Assembly (NCBI RefSeq): GCF_014323705.1
Contig: NZ_JABVEC010000014.1
Span: forward strand, 146,868 to 210,867
Length of the DNA: 64,000 bases
Direction: 5' to 3'
Source: Actinomadura alba
GTDB taxonomy: Bacteria > Actinomycetota > Actinomycetes > Streptosporangiales > Streptosporangiaceae
A program made the translations under genes and the position numbers. The first letter of the stretch is position 1. Each line of letters opens with the position of its first letter. This document shows positions 16,187 through 24,783 of the stretch, in pieces. Under the pieces are notes generated by a model, which was given only the letters and a program-made list of their open reading frames with translations, had not been told where the DNA came from and did no database searches.

Positions 16187-16756
16187 TCAGGACTGGGACC
16201 GGAGGCCGTCGAGCAGGAACGACAGCAGGCGTCCGGTGTCCTGTGGCGCGTGCTCGGTCGCGACGGACAGTGCGTGGTTCAGCCTGAGCACATCCGAGAC
16301 CGTCACGTCGGGGCGTACGGTACCGGCCTCCTGCGCACGGGCGAGCACGAGGCCGACCGCCTCGCGGATCTCGTCATGGCAGCGGGCGAACACCTCGGAG
16401 TGCTTGTCGATGACGGCCTTGAGCGTCTGCATGAGCCCGCGTCTGGCGGCCGCCGACTCGACGAAGGACCGCATCCATGCGGCCAGTGCCTCTCCGGGCG
16501 GGAGTGCCTCGTCCAGTTCGTACGCCTTCGCAACCAGAGAATCGACCTGATCGCGGTAGACCGCCTCCTGTAGCGCCAGCCGGGTGGGGAAGTGGCGGTA
16601 GAGCGTCCCGATGCCCACGCCGGCGCGCCGGGCGACGTCCTCGAGCGGCACGTCGACGCCGTGTTCGAGGAACGCACCTTTGGCCTCGGCCAGCAGTCGC
16701 TCGTAGTTGCGGCGCGCGTCGGCACGCATCGGACGCTCCCCGGCCGATGTCGGCAT
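16187..16756 (-). CDS. TetR-family repressor of the adjacent MFS pump
   Basis: Repressor of 189 residues. The N-terminal helix-turn-helix is PLEDVARRAGVGIGTLYRHFPTRLAL (residues ~35-60), and the rest is the helical ligand-binding domain. The start is placed at ATG 16756 because GGGAGG lies just before it; the longer upstream frame overlaps the operators. It is divergent from an MFS exporter with two identical-half-site palindromes between them, the standard autoregulated efflux arrangement. The inducer is presumably a substrate of the pump. Confidence 0.93.
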   Translation of the reverse strand: MPTSAGERPMRADARRNYERLLAEAKGAFLEHGVDVPLEDVARRAGVGIGTLYRHFPTRLALQEAVYRDQVDSLVAKAYELDEALPPGEALAAWMRSFVESAAARRGLMQTLKAVIDKHSEVFARCHDEIREAVGLVLARAQEAGTVRPDVTVSDVLRLNHALSVATEHAPQDTGRLLSFLLDGLRSQS

Positions 16757-16783
16757 GGCGCCCTCCCTCACCCGGTTGCGAAA

Positions 16784-16822
16784 CGGAGGATACCTCCGTA
16801 TCTTTTTCGGAGGCACCCTCCG
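16784..16822. promoter_or_regulatory. Two CGGAGG-N3-CCTCCG operators between tetR and MFS genes
   Basis: Perfect 15-bp dyads at 16784-16798 (spacer ATA) and 16808-16822 (spacer CAC), with centres 24 bp apart on the same helix face. An overlapping dyad GATAC-CTCC-GTATC lies at 16789-16802. They sit directly upstream of the repressor start, as expected for TetR binding sites controlling both genes. Confidence 0.75.
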
Positions 16823-16894
16823 CTTAGCATGGGCGACCCCGAAAGCCACTTCGGGGGACGCCCGGAACCTTCCTGCAGAAGGAGTCTACGACTC

Positions 16895-18313
16895 ATGTCC
16901 CAGCAGACCGCCCCTTCGGGGGACACGCTGCTCGTCGACCCGCCGCGGCGACGATCTGGTCATCATTCGGGCATCTCGCTCGCCGTCATCCTCGCTTGCC
17001 AGCTGATGGTCGTGCTCGACGCGACCGTCGTCTTCGTCTCGCTCCCCGACATCCAGCAAAGCCTGCACTTCTCCGCGACCGGCCTGTCATGGGTCACCAA
17101 CGCCTATTCGCTCGCCTTCGGCGGCCTGCTGTTGCTGGGCGGCCGGGCCGGCGACGTCCTCGGCCGTCGCAGCGTATTCCTCGCCGGGATCGCGCTGTTC
17201 ACCCTCGCGTCGCTGCTCGGCGGATTCGCCGGCTCCGCGGCCTGGCTGCTGGCGGCACGCGCCGCCCAGGGGGTCGGAGCCGCCCTCGCCGCGCCCAGCG
17301 CGCTGGCCCTGATCGCCACCAACTTCGCCGAGGGAGTCGAGCGGAACCGGGCGCTCAGCATCTTCTCGGCCGTCTCGTCGGCGGGCGCCTCCATCGGACT
17401 CATCCTCGGCGGCATGCTCACCGAGTGGGCGTCCTGGCGCTGGGTGCTGTTCATCAACGTCCCGGTCGGAATCGTCGTCCTGCTGGTCGCGCCGAAGATC
17501 CTTCAGGAGACCGAACGGCAGCGAGGACGCCTCGACGTCGCCGGTGCGCTGACGTCGGTCACCGGGATGGTGGCGCTGGTGTACGGCTTCATCCGGACTG
17601 CGGACGAGGGGTGGAGCGACGGCCTGACCATGGCGTCGTTCGCGGCCGGCGCCGTGCTGCTCGCGGCCTTTGTGGCCGTCGAGACCCGCGCCGAGCAGCC
17701 CGTCGTACCGCTGCGGTTGTTCGCGGACCGGGCTCGAGCCGGTGCGTACCTCACCATGCTGCTCCTGGCCGCGGCGATGTTCGGGATGTTCTTCTTCCTC
17801 GTCCAGTTCATGCAGAACACCCTCGGCTTCAGCCCGCTCAAGGCCGGTCTGGCGTTCCTGCCGATGACCGGCCTGCTGTTCACCGCGGCGCGTCTCGCAC
17901 CTCGCCTGGTCCCGCGGTTCGGGGCGCGAGCGCTCATGCTGACCGGTCTGCCCCTCATCGTGGCCGGGATGCTGTGGCTGACCAGGCTGTCGGGCGACAG
18001 CGGGTACGTCTCCGGGGCCCTCGGGGCGATGCTGCTGTTCGGCCTCGGCGCGGGGCTGGTCTTCCTGCCGCTCACCCTCACCATCCTGTCCGGAGTACGG
18101 CGTGAGGAGTCCGGCGCCGCCTCGGGGATGCTGCAGATGACGCAGCAGGTCGGCGGCGCACTCGGAATGGCCGTTCTCGTCTCCGTCTATGGCACCGCGA
18201 GCCGGGACGGCGACATGAACCATGCCGTGAGCACCGCCTTCACCGCGGGAACGGTCTTCGTGGTGGTGGCCTTCCTGGTGAGCGTGGCGACCATGCGGCG
18301 GCGCGCGAAGTAG
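16895..18313 (+). CDS. MFS drug exporter, DHA2 (14-TM) family
   Basis: Proton-driven efflux protein of 472 residues. The first helix region has LMVVLDATVVFVSLPDIQ, and motif A appears as LGGRAGDVLGRRSVFLAG. The antiporter motif C is SSAGASIGLILGGMLTEWASWRWVLFINVPVG (split here only by reading), which identifies DHA2 drug:H+ antiporters of the EmrB/QacA type. About fourteen hydrophobic segments can be counted. Start ATG 16895 follows GAAGGAGTC. Transcription is probably repressed by the divergent TetR. The substrate cannot be read from sequence. Confidence 0.95.
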   Translation: MSQQTAPSGDTLLVDPPRRRSGHHSGISLAVILACQLMVVLDATVVFVSLPDIQQSLHFSATGLSWVTNAYSLAFGGLLLLGGRAGDVLGRRSVFLAGIALFTLASLLGGFAGSAAWLLAARAAQGVGAALAAPSALALIATNFAEGVERNRALSIFSAVSSAGASIGLILGGMLTEWASWRWVLFINVPVGIVVLLVAPKILQETERQRGRLDVAGALTSVTGMVALVYGFIRTADEGWSDGLTMASFAAGAVLLAAFVAVETRAEQPVVPLRLFADRARAGAYLTMLLLAAAMFGMFFFLVQFMQNTLGFSPLKAGLAFLPMTGLLFTAARLAPRLVPRFGARALMLTGLPLIVAGMLWLTRLSGDSGYVSGALGAMLLFGLGAGLVFLPLTLTILSGVRREESGAASGMLQMTQQVGGALGMAVLVSVYGTASRDGDMNHAVSTAFTAGTVFVVVAFLVSVATMRRRAK

Positions 18314-18582
18314 CGCACCGCGTCGGCGGGTCTGGGTCCCACCCTGAAGGCTCGGACCTGCCGAAAGAGCGATGTCGTGGTCGTTGCCGATGACGTGGGC
18401 GCCGAGCCGGCCGGGGCAAGGGCGCCGGTCTGCCCCGGCGTCCCCCGGACCTCTTAGCGCTTAATCGCACCGCTCGTCAGCGGCCTCTCCCGTCCGGGTG
18501 GGACGAGCGACCACCACGCGCCGTGACGTCGTTCAACTCGCGGCCGCTCGGCTGGGATCCGCCCCTCCCACGAGCCGGTGCG

Positions 18583-19233
18583 TCAGGCGGGCGCCGCAGC
18601 GCGTACGGCGTAGTCGCCGAGAGCCGGTTCGAGCAGGTCGAAGGCCGTACCGACCGCGGCCGTGAGGGCGGCGGCGATCTCTTGGTCGCGCTCGCCGCGC
18701 AGCGTCCGGCGCAGCGTCTCATTGAACAGCACCCGATGAGCGCCGCCGAGTTGAGCCGCCGCCGTACGGGCGCGAACATCGTGCGTGTCGGTACCGCTCT
18801 CCTCGGCGAGCACGAGCGCCAGCGCCTCCTCGCGCTGCTCGTGGAACTCCCGCAGCCGGGCCAGCAGGGCCTGGCTGGACGTCACCATGCGGGCGAAGTC
18901 GGCACCGGAGAAGCCGATGACCGGGTCATGGCGCGCGACGGCGGCCAGGTACGCACGCCGGAGCGCGGCCAGGGCGGACTCCCCCGGCTCCCGCTCGGCC
19001 ACCGTGCGCGCGAGGCCCTCGACGAACTGGTCGTGCAGGTCCAGGGCGAGGTCCTCCTTGCGCGGGAAGTAGTTGGTGACGGTCATCTTCGCGACCTGGG
19101 CGGCCGCCGCGACCTCCGCGATCGTCACGTCGTCGAACCCGCGCTCGAGGAACAACCGGGTCGCGTGGTCCGAGATCGCCTGCCGGGTCTGCTGCTTCTT
19201 CAACTCGCGCAGACCCATCGTCGCCTGGCTCAT
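18583..19233 (-). CDS. TetR-family regulator
   Basis: Helix-turn-helix protein of 216 residues. The DNA-binding part is TIAEVAAAAQVAKMTVTNYFPRKEDLAL (residues ~37-64). The C-terminal part fits the MftR-like/TetR_C ligand domain with a long helix rich in Ala/Arg. ATG at 19233 is used; MGLRELKKQQTRQ from 19218 is a possible alternative. Two 16-bp dyads lie just upstream in a short AT-rich promoter shared with the divergent DUF5701 gene, which is therefore the likely target. The 269 bp downstream (18314-18582) hold no gene I can support. Confidence 0.9.
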   Translation of the reverse strand: MSQATMGLRELKKQQTRQAISDHATRLFLERGFDDVTIAEVAAAAQVAKMTVTNYFPRKEDLALDLHDQFVEGLARTVAEREPGESALAALRRAYLAAVARHDPVIGFSGADFARMVTSSQALLARLREFHEQREEALALVLAEESGTDTHDVRARTAAAQLGGAHRVLFNETLRRTLRGERDQEIAAALTAAVGTAFDLLEPALGDYAVRAAAPA

Positions 19234-19272
19234 GAGCCCATCATCCCATTACCCGCGGATAGATTTGTAGTT

Positions 19273-19305
19273 GACCTATTCTTAGGTCTGATCTAACTTT
19301 AGGTC
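19273..19305. promoter_or_regulatory. Paired 16-bp TetR operators in divergent promoter
   Basis: GACCTA-TTCT-TAGGTC (19273-19288) is a perfect dyad. GATCTA-ACTT-TAGGTC (19290-19305) is a second copy with one mismatch, 17 bp on. Both lie between the TetR start (19233) and the DUF5701 start (19336) in an AT-rich patch. Confidence 0.7.
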
Positions 19306-19335
19306 CTCGCCAGGATCTCAGGGAGCTGAATCACC

Positions 19336-20061
19336 ATGCACGTCCATGCTCCGGCACCCGCCGACGCCGATCTCCTCGAGGACCGCCTCACGCCGACCGG
19401 CCGCACGCCGTGGGCGTTCGATGCCGGCGCCGAGTTCGACCGGCAAGTGCGCAACCTGCTGGACAAGGGGTATCCGAAGATCACCGGCCGCACCCCGGCG
19501 TCCTTCACCGAACTCGTCACACCGCTGCGCGCCACCGCCGTCGCCCTAGGCGGAGGCATGCGAGCACCCGAGAACGGCCGCGTGCCGTTCCTGCTCGTCG
19601 TCACCAGGACGCTGGCACCCATCGAGCAGTCCCTTCCTCTCACGACCTTGCACGGCAGGACCAAACCCGGCTTCGTCGACGACCGCTCCTACGAACCGGG
19701 CGTCATCGAGCGGTTCGTCGCCACCCCTGAGGTGGAGCTGCCCGATGAGCGTGCGTACCTGCTGTTCGACGTCGATCGAGGCGAGGAGTTCTGCGGCGCC
19801 GTCCCGAATCACGCGATGGCCGCCATCGCCGAGCGGCGGCGAACTCCGCTCACCATCGAGGAGGGCATCGCACTTGTGACGCACCACCCTGCGGCGCTCG
19901 CCAAGAACAAGTGCTTCTCCCTCGGCGGCTCCCGATGCGACGACCGCCGCGTTCCCGCGATCTGGATCAGCAAAAACGCCCCGAAGCTCGGCTGGTGCTG
20001 GGAAGGCAATCCGCACACCTGGCTCGGCATGGCATCCGCCGGAGGCCGCGCGGCGGTGTGA
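19336..20061 (+). CDS. DUF5701 family protein
   Basis: Cytoplasmic protein of 241 residues of an uncharacterised actinobacterial family that I recognise as DUF5701. Conserved-looking blocks are MRAPENGRVPFLLVVTR, the segment around LHGRTKPGFVDDRSYEPG, LLFDVDRGEEFCG, LTIEEGIALVTHHP and CFSLGGSRCDDRRVPAIWIS near the C-terminus. No membrane segment or signal is present. Start ATG 19336 follows GGGAGC. The divergent TetR and paired operators suggest that it is induced by a small molecule. I cannot assign an activity. Confidence 0.8.
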   Translation: MHVHAPAPADADLLEDRLTPTGRTPWAFDAGAEFDRQVRNLLDKGYPKITGRTPASFTELVTPLRATAVALGGGMRAPENGRVPFLLVVTRTLAPIEQSLPLTTLHGRTKPGFVDDRSYEPGVIERFVATPEVELPDERAYLLFDVDRGEEFCGAVPNHAMAAIAERRRTPLTIEEGIALVTHHPAALAKNKCFSLGGSRCDDRRVPAIWISKNAPKLGWCWEGNPHTWLGMASAGGRAAV

Positions 20062-20327
20062 CGGCCACGCCCCGCTTCAGTGGCCGATGTCCGTACCGCC
20101 GCATGCCTCGATGAGCCAAGCCGTTCATCGAGATCCGCGGCCGGATCGGCGACCCGTTCGGGTGCGCACCGTTCGACGAACCACGACGGCAGCAGATCCG
20201 GCCACTCGTCGTCCGACGGCCAGGCATCGACTCGCCCGATCACCCGGGCCAGGACCTCGCCGGCCCGGGCTGTCACGCCCGCGGGATCGTCCGCCGTGAA
20301 GTGGACCTGCACGAGGAACGGAAGCAA
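20062..20327 (-). pseudogene. Fragment of an uncharacterised protein (intact N-terminus, lost C-terminus)
   Basis: From TTG 20327 (GAGGAG 7 nt upstream) the frame reads MLPFLVQVHFTADDP, then RVIGRVDAWPSDDEWPDLLP and SWFVERCAPE, with convincing codon bias. After about residue 70 the composition changes. The frame continues antisense into the DUF5701 gene up to 19809 without a stop, so the true C-terminus seems to have been lost. The end coordinate given is only the edge of the neighbouring gene. Family not recognised. Confidence 0.5.
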
Positions 20328-20354
20328 GCCGATCTCCTCATCCGTTCGGGACGT

Positions 20355-21176
20355 CTAGTACCGGTACCGAAGGAGCCGGCCGATGTCACGGAAGCCGGGG
20401 ATGCGCGCCATCACCCACATCCCCATCCGCCCCGAGGCCGGTAGTTTGTCCAGGCCCGGCACGTCCACGCTGCGCAGCGCGTCGAGACAGGTCAACCCCT
20501 GGTGCCAACCCTCGATCTCGTACGGGTCGTCAATGCCCCAGTGCAAGGTCGCACCGGCGTTGCGCACCGCAGGCACCAGCTTCTGCAGCCGGATGCCCAG
20601 TGACCCGTAGCCGTCGAAGAGAAGTTGGCCGCTGGCGAACCGCCCGGTGATCCGCTCGATGAGGCGCCTGCCCTCCTCCTTGCGCAGGTACATCGACAGG
20701 CCCTCGAAGACGGCCACCGTCGAACGGTCGTCGGGCACATCCTCGAGCCATCCGTCCTCGGTGACCGAGGCGCCGATCATCCGGTAGTCGCCCGCACGCT
20801 CCGGCAGCAGCCGTCGCCGCAGCTCGAGGACCTCCGGGTAGTCGACGTCGAGCCAGCGCACCGACGCCGTCGGGTCGAGCCGGTGGACCCGGGTGTCCAG
20901 GCCACAGGCGAGGTGCAGCACGGTGGCCTCCGGGTGACCGGCCAGGAACTCGGCGGTCCAGTCGTCGAGGACCTTTGCGCGGAGGGCCACACCCGCTGCC
21001 GTCGTGCCCCTGATCCCCGTTCTCTTGCGGAAGTCGTAGTCGATCCGCCGCACGGCCAGGTCCGCCTCGCGGTCGCACAGGATCGGATTCGCCGAGCGGC
21101 TGTCCAGTGCCCTACCGTACAGCGTGGCGAGCATCGTCTCGGGGGCGCCGGTGAGAGTGATCTTCTCTTGATCCAT
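20355..21176 (-). CDS. Class I SAM-dependent methyltransferase, leucine carboxyl methyltransferase-like
   Basis: Methyltransferase of 273 residues of the PPM1/LCM-like family that is widespread in actinomycete secondary metabolism. The SAM-binding region is VLHLACGLDTRVHRLDP (motif I) followed by VRWLDVDYPEVLELRRRLLP, which is diagnostic of this family. FEGLSMYLRKEEGRRLIERI is the motif around post-I/IV. ATG at 21176 follows CGAGGAGCC. Related enzymes O-methylate polyketides and other small molecules; the substrate here is unknown and no biosynthetic genes are directly attached. Confidence 0.9.
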   Translation of the reverse strand: MDQEKITLTGAPETMLATLYGRALDSRSANPILCDREADLAVRRIDYDFRKRTGIRGTTAAGVALRAKVLDDWTAEFLAGHPEATVLHLACGLDTRVHRLDPTASVRWLDVDYPEVLELRRRLLPERAGDYRMIGASVTEDGWLEDVPDDRSTVAVFEGLSMYLRKEEGRRLIERITGRFASGQLLFDGYGSLGIRLQKLVPAVRNAGATLHWGIDDPYEIEGWHQGLTCLDALRSVDVPGLDKLPASGRMGMWVMARIPGFRDIGRLLRYRY

Positions 21177-21334
21177 GGCTCCTCGGATCTGCGCGTGGTG
21201 ACCGACCGTACCCGTGAGTCCTGAGGTCATTCAGCGCCCCGGTTGATCCTGTCCAGCAGTACGTCCCTTTCCGTACGAGTCGTTACTTCTACTCTGGGTC
21301 TGCGACCAGTGCGCCTAGCGGGCAGGAGCCTGAG

Positions 21335-22306
21335 ATGAGCGGCGAGGGCAAGGACAAGGACAACGTGCGGGACGGGGTGTCGCTGACGAACCTCGACCAG
21401 CCGCTGTTCAAGGGGGCGAACGCCACCAAGCGAGATCTGGTGGATTATCTCGACGCCGTCCGTGACCGGATCATCCCGGTCCTGCGGGACAGGCCGCTCT
21501 CGGTGGTCCGGGTGCTTCGAGGGCAGGAGCCGTTCATGCAGAAGAACGTCCCCAAGTACGCCCCGGCCTGGGTGGAAAAGGTGCCCATGTGGGCCGAGAC
21601 CTCCAAGCGCGAGGTGTCGTACGCGCTGTGCAACGACCGCCGCACGCTGCTGTGGTTCGCCAACCAGCGCGCGATCGAGTACCACCCGACGCTGAGCCGG
21701 GCGGATCGTCTGCACCAACCCACCGACCTCATCATCGACATCGACCCGCCCTCCGCCGACGCGTTCCCACTCGTCGTCAGTGCCGCGCACCTGGTCCGCC
21801 GGGCACTGACAGATGCCGGCCTGGCGGGTGCGGTCAAGACCAGCGGGGCGAAGGGCGTGCACATCTTCGTCCCGATCACGACGGACGTGCCCATCGTCGA
21901 CGTGGCGGCGGCGACCCGCGCGATCGCGGCGCGTGCCGAGCGTCTTGATCCTGAGCTCGCGACCACGGCGTTCATCCGAGAGGACCGCGGCGGCAAGGTG
22001 TTCCTCGACTCGACCCGGGCCGGTGGTGCGACGGTCGTGGCCGCGTACAGCCCACGGGTCCGCCCCGGCCTTCCGGTGTCCTTCCCCGTGGCCTGGGAGG
22101 AGCTGGACAGCATCACCCCGGCCGATTTCACCGTGCACACGGCGGCCCGGCTGCTCGCCGACGACGACCCGTGGGCCGCTGGGCTGCCCGAGCCGCAGCG
22201 GCTGAACGCCGACCTGATCGAGGAGGGCCATACGATTCCGGTCGCCCGCGTACAGGCCATGCACGAGGGCAAGCGGCGCGCCCGCGCTCGCCGCGAAGCC
22301 AAGTGA
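21335..22306 (+). CDS. LigD-type primase-polymerase (NHEJ polymerase domain)
   Basis: Stand-alone archaeo-eukaryotic primase-fold polymerase of 323 residues, equivalent to the polymerase module of LigD used in bacterial end joining. Visible motifs are the metal-binding DxD in LIIDIDPPSADAF (residues ~131-138), the SGAKGVHIFVPI block (SxKGxH, nucleotide-binding) and a third motif around GGKVFLDSTRAGG. No ligase or phosphoesterase domain is fused, and no ku gene is adjacent in the window. It could add nucleotides at breaks together with Ku and LigC-type ligase encoded elsewhere. The stop overlaps the next GTG by 4 bp. Confidence 0.93.
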   Translation: MSGEGKDKDNVRDGVSLTNLDQPLFKGANATKRDLVDYLDAVRDRIIPVLRDRPLSVVRVLRGQEPFMQKNVPKYAPAWVEKVPMWAETSKREVSYALCNDRRTLLWFANQRAIEYHPTLSRADRLHQPTDLIIDIDPPSADAFPLVVSAAHLVRRALTDAGLAGAVKTSGAKGVHIFVPITTDVPIVDVAAATRAIAARAERLDPELATTAFIREDRGGKVFLDSTRAGGATVVAAYSPRVRPGLPVSFPVAWEELDSITPADFTVHTAARLLADDDPWAAGLPEPQRLNADLIEEGHTIPVARVQAMHEGKRRARARREAK

Positions 22307-23265
22307 CAGCCCATACCGGCGACCTGCCTGCCCTGGGGAGCTCCGCCAGGCAGCAGGTGAACCCCCTCGCGGACCTCGACACGGTCGAGTGGCCGGAGCT
22401 CCATCACGCGTACGGGAGCGCCAAGGACGTACCCGGTCAGCTCCGTGCTCTGCGGTCACCGATCACCGAGGAACGGCGGCGGGCACAGGGGGAGCTCAGC
22501 GGGAACGTCTACCACCAGGGCACGCGTTGGCAGGCCAGCGCGGCGGTCGTCCCCTTCCTGGTGGGCTTGGTGGAGGCGCCGGGCACTCCAGAGCGACCCG
22601 TCGTCCTGGATCTGTTGCGCGCTGTCGCGATCGGAGATCTCGACGACGGTTCCCTCCGCTTCAAGCCCGAGGAGCGGTTCGCAGCAGCGGATTCGATGAC
22701 CGGCGAGCATGTCGCCGCAGTGCTGAGGTGGCTGTACAGAGAAGACGAATCCGAGGAGTCCGAGGAGGAGGACTGGCCGGATTTCGTCGACGTCGCCGAT
22801 GTGCTGTGGGCCCGGGACGCCTATCTTGCCGCGGCCGGATCCGCCGACCGGTTCGTCGCCTGGGTCGGCGATGACGATCCCGCAGTCGCGGTTCAGGCCG
22901 CCGAGCTGCTGGCCTGGTACCCCGAAACCGACGGGGCCGTGCCTGCACTGCTCGAGGTCCCCGCCAACGGCGATCGTGCCGCCGTACGCGTCAGTGCCAA
23001 CCTGACCCTCGCCCACCTGCGTGACGGTGATCCACGAGTCGATCGGCGACTGCGGGACCTGCTGGACGCCGAGGACTATGCGGTACGGCTCACGGCCGCC
23101 GTCGCCCTGGCCTACCGGATCGGCGAGGGGATGCCCGAACCCGCCCTCGACATCCTGCTCCAGGCACGCGACAGGGCGACGGAGCTGATCTCGATCGAGA
23201 TCCCCTGGTCCCGGTCACTGGTCGGGTTCGCGTCCGCGGCCCTGTACCGGATCGGGCTGGGCTGA
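22303..23265 (+). CDS. HEAT-repeat protein coupled to LigD-type polymerase
   Basis: Helical-repeat protein of 320 residues. GTG 22303 overlaps the polymerase stop (GTGA), so the two are co-translated. Repeat-like helices include ASAAVVPFLVGLVEAPG, DPAVAVQAAELLAWYPETDGAVPALLEV, AVRVSANLTLAHLRDGDPRVDRRLRDLL and YAVRLTAAVALAYRIG. An acidic run (EDESEESEEEDWPD) sits near residue 155. HEAT repeats usually mediate protein or DNA contacts. Coupling to the polymerase is suggestive, but similar proteins also occur alone in actinobacteria. Confidence 0.8.
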   Translation: MTAHTGDLPALGSSARQQVNPLADLDTVEWPELHHAYGSAKDVPGQLRALRSPITEERRRAQGELSGNVYHQGTRWQASAAVVPFLVGLVEAPGTPERPVVLDLLRAVAIGDLDDGSLRFKPEERFAAADSMTGEHVAAVLRWLYREDESEESEEEDWPDFVDVADVLWARDAYLAAAGSADRFVAWVGDDDPAVAVQAAELLAWYPETDGAVPALLEVPANGDRAAVRVSANLTLAHLRDGDPRVDRRLRDLLDAEDYAVRLTAAVALAYRIGEGMPEPALDILLQARDRATELISIEIPWSRSLVGFASAALYRIGLG

Positions 23266-23291
23266 GCGGGGCTCTGGGGGGTGCATGACGA

Positions 23292-24048
23292 ATGAGGAGC
23301 TCCGTGGGCTTCGCCGCCGTGGGCGTCGCAGGCGCGATGCTGGCGGTTTCGGCGTGCTCGATCACGTGGGGCGGGAGCGCGGTCGATACCCGCAAGAAGG
23401 CCGAGACCATCGGCCTGGTGATCAACCGGTCCCGCGAGACCCACACCGCTGAGGATTTCGCCCGGCGGGCCGTCTCGCTGAGCGGCACGGGTTTGGAGGT
23501 CAAGGCCCTGGAGGCGAAGGGCGACAAACGAAAGGGCGGAGCGGTCATCGTCATCAGCCTGACGGTGACGCGGTCGTCCGGCATGTACGGAGAGCCGGAG
23601 ACCGTGACGCAGTGCTACCGCTACACCATTCGCGACGGCATGCACGACCACGAACCTCAGCGCGTCGACTGCCCCAACCGTGATCCGCTGGCTCTCCCGA
23701 CTCCTTCTCCCACCCCGGTCTGGCGCCTTCCACAGGGGGCTGAACAGCGGTTGCGTACGGCACTTCGCGGAATGCCCACGCGGGATCGCCATGACCCCGG
23801 CGGTGCGGGCCGTGGTGAAGCGCGCCGTGCGGGGCCCGGGTGTGACCCACGATGTCATCGCGTCAGCGGGCGCGGTGGGGATCGCGGTGTCGGCGGACCG
23901 GTACGACTGCGTCATGGCGAGGATCCTCGACGGGAGGAGCGGCCAGGTGGAGGTGTGGCGCCCGGCACGCGTCTACCTTCAGCCCGGTGAACTGGGCTGC
24001 GGCGCTGACGCCGCCGCAGCGGGCGGCGGGCAACGCTCGCCCCACTGA
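23292..24048 (+). pseudogene. Frameshifted exported lipoprotein
   Basis: The first frame starts at ATG 23292 with a signal ending LAVSAC (Cys ~22) and continues to PNRDPLALPTPSPTP. It then degenerates into Arg/Gly-rich sequence and stops at 23990. The adjacent frame supplies a convincing continuation (AVRAVVKRAVRGPGVTHDVIASAGAVGIAVSADRYDCVMARI, WRPARVYLQPGELGC) to a stop at 24048. The switch lies at about 23770-23800, near CGCCATGACCCCGG. One indel would restore a single protein of about 250 residues. Either the gene is broken or the base call is wrong. The family is not recognised. Confidence 0.65.
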
Positions 24049-24165
24049 GACCACCCCGCCGCCGGACCGTCCGGAGATAAGTACGAGGTGAACCCGCAAG
24101 CGTGATCTCTCCCGCCTCATTCCTCGGCCTCTCGTCAGTGCGGTCGTGCGCCGTCCCGGGGAGGC

Positions 24166-24783
24166 TCAGGCCGGGGTGGAGCCGGGGTCCAGGCCGAGGT
24201 GCAGACCCAGCTTGTACCGGCGGTACTGCTCGGCCAGCACATTCTCGGGCAGTACCGGCCACAGGGTGAGTCCGCCCGTCCGCCGGTCGACGACGACCAC
24301 CCGCTCGTGCTCGCCCTGGCCGTACGGGATCGGGCGCGCGATGTAGCCCTCGGCGAACTCCTCCACCACCACGGCCACGCGAAGCGCGCCACCGCGCGTG
24401 AGCCACGTCTCGGCACGCCGCCACGCCTCCGCCCTGTCGATTCCGTACGGCTGAGCGCCCAAATAGGCGGTCAGCGCCTCCGCCGTCCGCCGCAGCGTCC
24501 GGCATGGCTCGGCCGTCCCGCAGCTCAAGCACCTCTGCGTTCCGTCGGCGTCGGCCCTGTACCTGTGCGTCCCGACCGCCGCGCTCAGCGCGGCCGCGCC
24601 GGCCAGGGTCAGCCGGCGAGCCCTTCTGAGGAACGCCGCCGTGTGGCCGTCCACCAGGCCGCGAGCCGCGAGATCCTCCAGCGCGGCGCCGATCCCGGTG
24701 GGGTCGGCGCGCATCGCGACCGTCATCAGCTCCCGCACCCGTACCTCGGCGAGCTCGTGCAGTTCCGCACCTGTGCGGGTCAT
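24166..24783 (-). CDS. Hypothetical actinobacterial protein with CxxC knuckle
   Basis: Protein of 205 residues, helical N-terminus (ELHELAEVRVRELMTVAM). It has a Cys pair and a further Cys in RCLSCGTAEPCRTLRR near residues 84-94 that may bind zinc. A beta-rich C-terminal part has RVAVVVEEFAEGYIARPIPYG and ERVVVVDRRTGGLTLWP. Its ATG overlaps the stop of the ATP-binding gene (ATGA), so the two are co-translated. That pairing suggests a partner of the RsbW-like kinase domain, but no known domain is recognisable. Confidence 0.75.
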   Translation of the reverse strand: MTRTGAELHELAEVRVRELMTVAMRADPTGIGAALEDLAARGLVDGHTAAFLRRARRLTLAGAAALSAAVGTHRYRADADGTQRCLSCGTAEPCRTLRRTAEALTAYLGAQPYGIDRAEAWRRAETWLTRGGALRVAVVVEEFAEGYIARPIPYGQGEHERVVVVDRRTGGLTLWPVLPENVLAEQYRRYKLGLHLGLDPGSTPA

